Assembly (NCBI GenBank): GCA_029721515.1
Contig: CM056552.1
Span: 14,781,001-14,845,000, forward strand
DNA: 64,000 bases
Direction of reading: 5' to 3'
From: Synanceia verrucosa
Lineage: Eukaryota; Chordata; Actinopteri; Perciformes; Synanceiidae
The position numbers and the translations under genes are program-made. The notes under the pieces were generated by a model that was not told the origin of the DNA, did not search any database, and saw only the letters and a program-made list of their open reading frames with translations. Positions 20,543-30,844 of this stretch are shown here, in pieces. Each line of letters opens with the position of its first letter. Position 1 is the first letter of the stretch.

Positions 20543-23445
20543 ATGGCCAAGCGCAAGTCAAAGAAGCCGCAAGAGGACGCCTCCATTTTGTTGGAGCCCT
20601 CAGTATCGCAGTCCAAGAGAAGGATAAACTCCTACACTTCTTCAGCTTTGTTGTTCATCATTATCTTCACACTCGGGGCCTCTGTAATGGGGTGGTTTTG
20701 CGTACAACAGCAGTACAGTCTTGACCAACTGTCTGAGTCCTTTACCACAATGCAAAAGAGGATCACGAACCTGCAGCAGGTGATGGAGTTGACAGGCGGA
20801 CAGGTAAGTTAGCTAGCTCATTTTTGTCATCTGTGTTTATTCTTCATGGCTGGACACGAACATAACTACGCAAGGTACTTATATTTGGTTATTTAATGTT
20901 GTTTGATTGTTTAGCGAGGTGAACATTAACATTTATCTGAATGTAACTTCGGCGTTGCACGCAGTTGAACTACTTAGTGCACATCCGTTAGTAAAGTTAG
21001 CAAAACAGAATGCAAGACACCGGAATTCGGTCGTGTGCCTTCAAACTAATATAATTACATATTTGTAGGCTTTGAACAAATGATTAAATATCATCCCATA
21101 AACAGTAAATACGAATTTAAGAATTTTTATTACAGTTACTCTTTCAGTCAGTTGTAACTTTTTCCATTTAGTTGATAATATTAAAGTAAACTTTGGCTAG
21201 TGATTTTATTTTGAAAACATACGGCTCTAACACGCTTTTAAACCGTGATTTTAACACCTGCTGTAATTTTAGCCCACCACCTGACTGAGCAACTGCATGG
21301 TCACGTTTCAGTGACATTCACTGCCCCATTATTCAGCAGCGTTTGCCATGAGTTGCTTTTATACCGTTTATATGATAAATAAATGTGCGTTTGCAGCAGA
21401 TCTATTAAGAAATAGTTTGACATGTATAAAGGTATCAGTGTACCTCATTACACTGATGTAATAATCAGCTAAAATACAACATCCTGTAGATGAGTCCTGT
21501 TGAGGGATTTGTAACATTGCCCACAATGGACTAATAATATCCAGATATCTGAAAAGCATAGCAACCACAGTATAAAACAAATTTAGATTTAGATACATTT
21601 ACATTGTCTCATAGAGGGTTTAACAGTATATTGTGATAATACAGTATATTGTAATGATGCAGAATTTTGCTTGTGATTGATAAATTATTTATCTATCTAC
21701 AACCCTTCCTGTTGCAATAAAACAGCTCAGTCTGATGTAACTGAATGAGTTAATCAAGAAATATTTTAGCTGATGTGGTTACATCATTTCTCTCCTTCTC
21801 CAGACTGATGTAGGTTTGGATGTGGAGGAGAGGATTTTTGCCCTGGAAGCGGCCCAGAAACAGGCTCAGGAGACAGCTGAGGTTGCCCTGGCCACGTCAG
21901 AGAAGTTGAAGAACACTGACCACCACTCAAAACTTTGGGTCCTCCAGGCTGAGATGGATGTGCGGTTGACTGAGATAAAGCAAATCGCCCTGTCCATCAC
22001 AACACTCCAGGCCATGTTCAAGAACCAGAGTGAGGAGTTTGAAGCGGTGAAGAAAAGTGTTGTGGCCGGTTTGAGCTCCAGTTCAGTGCTGGCTGATCAG
22101 GTCGCTGGACTTACCGATGCTGTGGCCAACACATGCGCCAGGGTTGACGAGCAGGTTGCATCAGTGGAGGCTCTTAATGCACAGTTACAGGGACAAGCAT
22201 CAGACCTGAATGAGCTGAAAGAGTCAGTGCACTTTCATAATGCCGCACTTCATACAAACAACAAGGAGATGACAGCAATAAAGTGAGCTCAGTTTGATTT
22301 CACAGAGTCTATCTGCATGCCTTAACAATCAATATGTGTTAATTTCTATGTATACTTCAGGGTGCTCATCGAGGCCAAGCAGGCTATGCATGTCCAGGCA
22401 TTAGAGGAGCTGCTCAGTTCAGTGCAGGTGACCCTGGATGAGCAGTTTATCACTTCACAGACTCTTCGCAGCAGCGTCATGGCTCAGCTGCAGACTCTTC
22501 ACACCCAGGTAAAACACTGCTACCTCCTCAAAGACTACTCTTTCAGATACCTTACTGAAGTATTTTCATGTGGTGCACATTGTTTTTCAAGTCGTAAATG
22601 TTGAATGATGAATGGCATATGTCTTTCAGTTGGCAAACGCCCCTTCAGTGAAACTTAAGCCAAATGAGGAGGATCCAGCAATAAAGGATTTCATCTCTTC
22701 TACAACACAGAATGCCACTGAGGTGCAGGAGGAGCTAGAAAATGCTGAGGAAAAGGATGAGCAGAGGGAAGAGGAGGAGGAGGCAATACAGGTAGATCAG
22801 CCACTGGAACAGGAAGTAGAGGGTGGGGTTATAGAGGAGCAAGGGGAAGAACAAATTACAGACCAGGCAGAAGAACAAGAAAATAAGGAAAGTATAGAAC
22901 AGGATGAGGAGCAAGAGGTTGCTGGGGAGGCTGCAGAAGAGGAGGTCACAGAAGAGGAGGCTGCAGCAGAGGAAGAGGAGGCTGCAGCCGAGGTAGAGGA
23001 GGTTGCAGCAGAGAAAGAGGAGGCTGCAGCAGAGGAAGAGGAGGCTGCAGCAGAGGAAGAGGAGGCTGCAGCAGAGGAAGAGGATGCAGCAGAAGAGGAA
23101 GAGGTCACAGAAGAGGAGGCTGCAGCAGAGGAAGAGGATGCAGCAGAAGAGGAAGAGGTCACAGAAGAGGAGGCTGCAGCAGAGGAAGAGGAGGCTGCAG
23201 CAGAGGAAGAAGAGGCTGCAGCAGAAGAGGAAGAGGTCACAGAAGAAGAGGAAGAGGTCACAGAAGAAGAGGTTGTAGCAGAAGAGGAGGTCACAGAGGA
23301 GGAGGCTGTAGATGCCGGTAAAATTTTGGACAAGTCTCTGGAAGAGGTATCTGAAGACGTTGTGGAAAGCTGGGAGAGCGCAGAGGAAGAGTCAGCTGAA
23401 TTAAATAATGAGATCTTCATGGATGAAAATGAGGAGGACGGGTAG
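20543..23445 (+). CDS. Single-pass membrane coiled-coil protein with Glu/Ala-rich tail (IKBIP/CKAP4-like)
   Basis: Four exons, 20543-20803, 21804-22282, 22361-22508 and 22630-23445, with GT-AG junctions, give 567 codons ending in TAG. The start has a good Kozak context (gccATGG). Residues 1-31 are basic and polar. About 32-53 form one membrane span (SALLFIIIFTLGASVMGWFC), so a type II, probably ER, topology is likely. Residues 60-295 are heptad-rich coiled coil without prolines or cysteine clusters. The last 270 residues are dominated by Glu and by AAAEEEE/EEVTEEE repeats, ending in DENEEDG. The WFxxQQ after the membrane span and the long coiled coil resemble IKBIP; the layout also recalls CKAP4. 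That is resemblance only, because no catalytic motif exists and I could not compare alignments. A role in ER shaping or NF-kB control is inference from those families. A poly(A) signal follows at 23795. Confidence 0.8.
20804..21803 (+). other. First intron of the coiled-coil gene
   Basis: About 1 kb, GTAAGT donor and CTTCTCCAG acceptor. Nothing else was recognised beyond a short 'cagtatattgt' repeat near 21626-21660. Confidence 0.6.
22927..23290 (+). repeat. Coding tandem repeat (GAGGCTGCAGCAGAGGAAGA type)
   Basis: A roughly 21-bp unit encoding EAAAEEE, interleaved with GAGGTCACAGAAGAG (EVTEE) units, is repeated more than a dozen times in the last exon. Larger blocks of about 60 bp are themselves duplicated (around 23080-23175). 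Purine bias is extreme on the + strand. Confidence 0.92.
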
Positions 23446-23794
23446 TTGTGTGATAGAACTGCTCCAGTAAATCGTTATTTTACAACACTGTGATTTAAGT
23501 CTTATTGAGATGAATGGGAACCATTTTTACACAAATTATTTGTAGTATTTGTTTTACTCGATTTGAGTGTGGTTGTCTGACAATCTTTTATGTCTCTTTA
23601 CTGAAACCATAAATATTTTTTTTTAGAATTTTTAAGTTTTACTTCTCTTTAACACACCTGTGGTTTTGTTAGAAATTGAATTTTATAAGTTTAAGTCTTG
23701 ACAGTGAGTGTTGATATATGGCTGCTGTTGTTAGTTAAAGAGTTCCTTGGTCAGACCTGAAAATAGCTGTCAATATATGAGTAACAGGCTGAGA

Positions 23795-23800
23795 ATAAAG
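23795..23800 (+). promoter_or_regulatory. Polyadenylation signal of the coiled-coil gene
   Basis: AATAAA 350 bases after the TAG; 23446-23794 would be the 3' UTR. Confidence 0.6.
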
Positions 23801-25028
23801 TGCTGATGCAAATGATGCACAAGATTTGTGTAAATTAATTTAACTTTAAAAATGTCACTTTGTTATAGAATTGGCAAGTGATAGAAAGCAATAGTTCATT
23901 ATTTAACTGTATTTTATCCATTTACACATGACAAGATTATGTCATGTGAAATGGCATTTGTTTCTTGCAATATGACAGAGAACATGAATGTGACTGTGCT
24001 TGGAGTTTGTAATTTAACACTCTCCATGAAGTTATTTGTAGTACAAGTGCGCATGCTGCACATGTGGGTACATATGATTCCATTGGGACATACCGTTCTC
24101 TTGTCATGAACTTCTTTTGTGAAAAGGTTAAAGTACTATTTTTTTGCCAGCAGATGGTGCCTGATAACCATGAAAGTGAGTTTCTAAACTGCCTGGTTCA
24201 TTATTTTTTTTATCTTAGTTGTAAGATTACTAATACAACTAGAAGTACATCTAACTACAGCAACAACCGGCTTCATACATTGTTATACTCTTTATTTGCA
24301 TTTTTAAGACTGAATAAACTGTAAAATGTGGCAACGCTGCCAAACAGTTGACTTGTTCATGTTTTTTTTTTATTAAGATGAATTTGACAGTATGAGTAAT
24401 TACATCAGTTTCTATATACATGATAGCCAAGTGGAAACAAGCTGAGAGGTATATGTCATACATGTGTAGCTCAAAATAGGAGCAAAAATCCATTATGAAC
24501 ATTTCTTTTTTTTTTTAAAAAAAGGCTTCTATCCAAACATGTTCTGGGGAGAGATTATAGTGGCACGTCTTTTAATTTTATGAATAAGTTACAGGAGGTG
24601 CAGGACGAGGCTGAAATTAATGATGAACAAACTGTAAAATGATGTAGATGGCGTGACTCACCACAAACACAAATAACTATCCCAACATTCAGATTTTTTA
24701 ATATAGTCAACCAGCATTTAATATTTTGTATGAAATGTTTCAGTGAATTTGATTTTTCCCTTCACTCCCATATGCATTTACTACATGACTAGAACGCAGA
24801 TAGAAAACACCTTTTAGATTTCCTTTCTTGGAGAATAAATTGCAAACAAATGACCTGTGCTGACATAATGAATGTGGCTGTGTCATAGTCAGAAAGGTAT
24901 GTAAACTCATCTTAACTGTCAACACATGCAGCCTCCAGCTTGATTAAATTAAAACAACAGATCTCACCCAAACTGGCTAACCTGTTGGTTTTATACTATC
25001 CTCAAACACAAACCAATGTGGGCTTATC
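23801..25028. other. Intergenic, nothing recognised
   Basis: AT-rich spacer. Short chance frames only, and no splice-flanked coding exon or transposon end was seen. Confidence 0.5.
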
Positions 25029-25378
25029 CATCCATCCATCCATCCATTTTCTACCGATTATCCTCACATGGGTTCATGGGAGTGATGGAGCCTATCCCAG
25101 CTGTCTTAGGGTGAGAGGCAGGGTACACCCTGGACAAGTCTCCAGTTCATCACAGGTCACATAAAGACAGACAACCATTCACACTCACATTCACACCTAT
25201 GGGCATTTTTTAAAATTAGCCAATTAACCTAATCCCCATGCATGTTTTTGGATGGTGGGAGGAAGCCGGAGTACCTGGAGAGAACCCACGCAGACACGGG
25301 GAGAGCATGCAAACTCAAACCCGGTACCTTCTTGCTGTGAGGCGACAGTGCTAACCACTACACCACTGTGCCACCCCG
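25029..25378 (+). repeat. Fish non-LTR/SINE-like dispersed repeat
   Basis: It starts with TCCATCCATCCATCC and ends TGCTAACCACTACACCACTGTGCC. It contains the typical phrases 'tagccaattaacctaatcc', 'catgcatgtttttggatgg' and 'gtgaggcgacagtgctaacc'. This is a very common fish repeat, usually classed with L2-type retroelements (from memory). Related copies are at 55936-56192 (same strand), 27930-28035 (opposite strand) and 19287-19350. Confidence 0.75.
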
Positions 25379-25440
25379 CTTAACCATCTTAACCACTTTC
25401 AGATATACCTTCCAGCAGTTTTTTATATGTAAATGAAGGT

Positions 25441-25478
25441 AGGATAAGCGATAGAAAATGGATGGATGGATGTATATA

Positions 25479-25521
<43 letters not shown>
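25441..25521. repeat. Repeat tail plus (TG)n(TA)n microsatellite
   Basis: A 'aggataagcgatagaaaatggatggatgg' tail of the same repeat family in opposite orientation is followed directly by TG and TA dinucleotide arrays. Confidence 0.75.
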
Positions 25522-25524
<3 letters not shown>

Positions 25525-25859
25525 ATTTTTAATGAAAAGAGAAGTACGCTAAAAAAAGAGAATACTTCGATAAGAATTATACAATTTTCACACTTTCATC
25601 TACAAAAACGACCCATAAAACAATGAGATTTATGACGCTTTGCTTTTTCCATTTTTGGCTGAATGACCCTGAGCCCCTTGAGAGCTCTCGTGAACAATAC
25701 TGCTGTCAGATCCTTGTGTCCACACATAGACACTACAGCCCGCCTACTCCCAGTCCACCACTTCCTCCACAGCTCCCACACTGGTGCAGCTCTTTCACAC
25801 TCATCAGACCCTCAATGTCTCACCATCACATGAAGATTACACTTGCTCCCTTTAACTAA

Positions 25860-26002
25860 GGAAGCAGAAAAAACAGTGGAATATACTGTAAGTACATCCC
25901 TCTCCATCTCCTTTGCTGCTTTTTTTATATCATAGGAAAAACTTTCTGGAAGTACTTTGGACCACATTACAGCTGCATGTGGAGGCCAGCAGCTCAGGAG
26001 CG
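25860..26002 (+). promoter_or_regulatory. ppp1r12b: Putative promoter and 5' UTR of the M20 form
   Basis: A TTTTTTTATAT run at about 25919-25930 lies some 75 bases before the start codon, and an E-box-like acagctgca (about 25969) is nearby. If the ATG at 26003 is used, transcription must begin in this stretch. No upstream acceptor is needed to open the frame. Inference only. Confidence 0.3.
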
Positions 26003-29000
26003 ATGTCATCTCTACTTTCTCACAACAAAGATCAGCCACGCATCAGGAAGCCGCTCTCTGACTCCTCTCCAACTCCATCCACCACCACCACCAAGAGCCT
26101 GAGGGTAAGGCTGGATGCTCTTTGATCTTTTCACTGTCTGTTTAGTTAGAGGAAATGCCGAAGCTGACATAATGCAAAACACGAACGTTAAAGCTCAGTC
26201 GCTGTCACACAAATGTGTCTAACAAGCCACAGAGGTATTCCTGCCTGGACTTTGCCAAAGAATGTTAGTAGACTATATGATCACTAAAACCCCAGTTCTT
26301 TAACTGGCCATTTTGGAAATCACCTTATTCACTTTACACTGTCTTTGTCACTATCACAATATTTTTTCTTTTTAATATGCTGCAATTCTATAAAAATACG
26401 ACATATTTTTGCATTTATTTGAGTGCTTTAATCAACAATTGGTTACATACAAACAATTAGAGATGGCATTGTTTCTATGTGATAATTTTAACATTATTTA
26501 TCAAATCATGCATTCTGCATGCTGATTTAAATGACACATTCTTTCTAAGGCTTTAAATTTTACAAACATGTTACTGTAATTGGGCAGATAAAACTGTTGC
26601 TTAAATTCTTTCGTCCTGTATATTAGTGCACCAGGGTCATTGTGGTTACATGGTAAGCATCTTAGACCTATACCCTTCCCTACAGCACTCCATAATAAAA
26701 ATGTGTTCCTTAAAACATTGACACACTTCTAATGGCTCGTAATAACTCATAAAGTGTGAAACTAAATTGCATGTTGACATGAATGAGCACAGAGGATCGA
26801 AACTTACAAGTGAAACCAACGGATAGCTGGAATGAACTATTGGGCTTATCTGTAGAATCAACTTGGGAAAAAATAAAGAGAGAGAGAGAGAGAGAGAGAA
26901 GGAGGTGAAAAACAGAATGACAGCAAACAGAGAGGAGGAGGGATCGAGTGGTCAGGACTGGCTGGTGGGAACTCAGATGCAGTATTTATGGATGTTTATC
27001 TCTCCAGTCCTTGGGGAAGCTCACATTTTCCACTTGGGAATAGCCGGTCAAGCGGCGAGAGGTTCCTCAAAGGATCTAGAAAAGGCCGGAGGACAGCTTA
27101 GTGACAGTCGTTCACATGTAGAGTAAGGGACACAAAAGCCAGCAGTATGTTTCCATCAGCATCTGTTTATGCACACTGTCGCTTAATCTAAACCAGAGCT
27201 GCTCCCAAGTCTGTCTGCATACTGTATATCATTAATGGCCGTTTACCAAGCATATCCAAGTGTCCAGAGAGAGTCTTAAAGGAGCTGACATCAGAGTCTG
27301 GGGAAGCTCCAGAGATCTTGTAAATGTCTGAGTAGAAGCATATCACTGTGTTTACACATAGCGTCTGCAGCTCAAAGGCCTGTTTCTTCTTTATAGGAAT
27401 CCACTCGCCATCTGTGTGATTCAGTGAGACGAGCCTAAGTGTTTCAGCATTGGTCACCAGCCTGCTTTTTGCTTTAGTTTATGTGACTGTCACAATAAGT
27501 CTCTATGTCTAAAACAATAAAGTACGGGACAAAATGGAACTGCATGTACTGTCTTAGAAGTTATGTAAGCAGCAATAATAACTCAGTGCATCATTACTCT
27601 GGTATCCAGAAAAATCCTGCAGACAAGATAATTGCCTTGTCTAAGTTAATACATACTGACTGTTTCACATTAGTAAATGTAATATGAACAGAAAGAGCAA
27701 GTCATATTTGCTTTTCCTATGATTAATATGATGGTTGACCATTTGAAGACAGAGAACTCAGCAGGTTCAGAGACAATACTGGATTATTGTCTACTGGTTC
27801 CACTGTACAGCTCAGATTTTTTTTTATTGTAAATATTTGGATATATTGTTACTTTATTTCAATTTTACATTTACATGTTCATATTTGCAACCTACATTTA
27901 GTTTTTCAAATTCCAAAACAGCTGTGATGAGGTATCCAGGGTGTACCCTGCCTTTCACCCTAAGACAGCTGGGATAGGCTCCAGCTCCCCACGACCCTTT
28001 GAGAGGATAAGCGGTAGATAATGGATGGGTGGAAGTTCCAAAACAGTTGATGGAGCATGTTTGTGGTTTTTAATTGTAATAAATACTACTTTTTTTCAAT
28101 TCCAATTTGATGATTTTTGTGTATCTTTTGGCCCAATATGTTAATGAAGTAGGTTATAGTGAAATAATAATGATCTCTTCATATAGATGAAGTAGTGCTG
28201 AAAAATACCAGAAAGATACCAAGCATGGGCATGTATTTAAAAAAAAAAAAAAACAGCCAAAAACAGGCTCAGGACCTAAAGGGTTAATGACAATTTCTCT
28301 TTTAGGTAAAGTGCTTTGAATTGACTTGCTGTAACACCAGCAGCTCTGTGAGGCTTTACTGAGTCAGAGCAGATGTCATTTCTAACATAAGCCTGCCAAT
28401 ATGTTCACAGTGACAATGCTAACATGCGGATGCTAATTAGTACAGTACTAAACAAAAAGTACAGCTGAGCTGAGGGGAAGTCAATCCTTTTGAAGGTATC
28501 TGGACATAAATGAAAGTAGTGAACAAAATGATGGCGATAGATAAAAGGTATTATAATTCATCCTGAGGGGAACATGAATGTCCTTACCAAAAGACATGGC
28601 AATGACATGCCAAAAGCAGGAGATCTTATTGCACATTAAATTCCTTATTGTGTCATACCTTTCATGCCTTTTTAACGCCAAATTAAACACCTGTGGGAGG
28701 TTCTGGATGCTGTGTTAGACGTCATCACCTCTGCCATCATCATCCCAAGTGCTAAATAAGGGGATATAATTTGTCAGCTATATGTATAAATAACAAGTCA
28801 AATTCCTGATATGTATAGTCATACCTGGCCCACAAAGCTGATGGATCTGCATTTTTGTTCCTCACAATCATTACGCTAAATGTTCTCTTTTTTTTTAAGT
28901 GTGACTTATTATTGTTTAGCTGCTGTTTTGCTCCTCTGTGTGAAAATCTCCCACCAAGGAAACCATACAACCCTTCCAGCTTCAGCTGCAGGCAATAACG

Positions 29001-30778
29001 AACACACTGCCAGAGCTTTTACCTTTTTTGGATATGTTTAGTTATCTCTGCTTGTCAGTTTATTTCAGGGATCACTTCCTCTCTCTCCTTCTTTAACTTG
29101 GCTTGGTATTTCAGACTGCCATAAACCTTTTCTTGGAAAAACTGAGAAAAAGTCTTTCATGAGGAATTCCTGGTAATCAGGTCACTTCAAAGAATCACTG
29201 CACTTTGCTTTCTAGATCTAACGATAATCAATGTACTTGCTGACATTGTACATGTAATAAAATATGTCCTGTGTTCACTGCAGCTGCATATTTACAATAT
29301 TACGCAGAGAGAATTGTCAACATGGTACGATATACAGCATAGTTTGTGGTTTGAATACTTAATAAATTTCACATAGAGACCAAACTGCCTATGGTGAAGT
29401 CAAGCTGTGTGGTTTCATTATTTGTGCAGTAATGAGCATCAACTGCAGTAGAGGACCAGTCATGATGGGGTTGAATGACTTGGTTATGGCAAAGTGGACT
29501 TTAAATTGCCTGAAACCTTGGGTGAGATAACCAAGAATGTCCTTACAAAAGAATGTTTGAATTGAATTGCATGTTTCCTTTAGGTCAGATAGTGACGAGT
29601 CCTAAAACATTTCTTCTTTCTTTCAGCACGAGAGATTGTCTAGGTAAGCAAATTTAATTCACACCATTCATATATACAAAAGCTGTTCAATTATCACCTG
29701 AGAGAATGACTGAAAGAGAGCAGGAACAGATCAGTGTCTCAGTGACAACAGGAACTGCGTTATACCTCTGTTGTGCCCTCAGGTTGAGTTCATCTGGATC
29801 CTCTGACGTCTCCAACGACACATCAACTAACGCCGAGTCCTACTTCTTACGACGGGAGAACAGACTGTCTGCAAAGAAGAGGGCAGAAGAGGAGACAGCA
29901 AACAATGACTATAAAAAGGTTGATGCTTTCTGCACATCCCAAGCTAACAAAAGAACTAAGTCTGGCTGCTGAACTCACTTAAAGAGTCTGCAGATTCTGA
30001 ATTCAGCCGATGGTTTTCAGCAAAGGGCCTTCAGCATAACACTTTACAGAGCACTTCCTATATATACACACACCACAAGATGGCTGCACGTATGTCAATC
30101 ATCCAATGAGAATCGATCACACAAATCCCTGATGACACACCCCCAACACAGAGATTTCAAAATAAAAGCACAACAAAATGTTGCGTAAACAGTGGAGCAG
30201 AAACAATGTTGTTCTGTTGTCGATTTTACTTCTGAAGTGGTCTGCAAATTCCTCACGGAGGGCATCAGTTGATATCCTGGGTGATCTGTTAAAATTACTT
30301 TTTATTAAAAGATCGATTGTGGAGAAGAGGAATCTGGGGTTATTTTTATTTACGGAGATGAGTTTTTTGAAGTGAGAGGTTCTAGCCTGTTTAACTGCAT
30401 TATTGTAGGTTTTGAGGTGTTGTCGTAAAATGTCATCATGGACTGTTAGTTTTATGTTTTCATTTCTCCACGGGGGTCTGTTTTTTTTTCTTAATAGTTT
30501 TGGTTAAAAGTGGAGCCACAATGTCCAGCGTTGATTTTAGATTATTGTTAAAATTATCAACAATAAAATCACAGGGTGCTGGATGATTGCGCATGCACGC
30601 CTGGGGGACCCCGGGTTCGACTCCTTCCCAGTCCCGGCTACCAAAATGGGCGAGGGTTGCATCAGGAGGGGCACCCGGTGTAAAAAACACTAAGGCCAAG
30701 TCTATGAGCGGATCATCTGCTGTGGCAACCCTGGAAGGGAGCAGCCAGACAAACAATAATAATATAGAGACATATAAT

Positions 30779-30844
<66 letters not shown>

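Larger units (their letters stand above)
26105..29626 (+). other. Large ppp1r12b (M20) first intron
   Basis: 3.5 kb of AT-rich intron with a GA microsatellite (26877-26900), a reverse-oriented fragment of the common fish repeat (27930-28035), and otherwise nothing recognised. Confidence 0.5.

Noticed and set aside
22797..23420. 207-codon antisense frame rich in Ser and Ala
   Set aside because: It is the mirror of the GAG/GCA repeat in the sense exon; a repeat whose unit length is a multiple of three keeps antisense frames open. No start context or domain.
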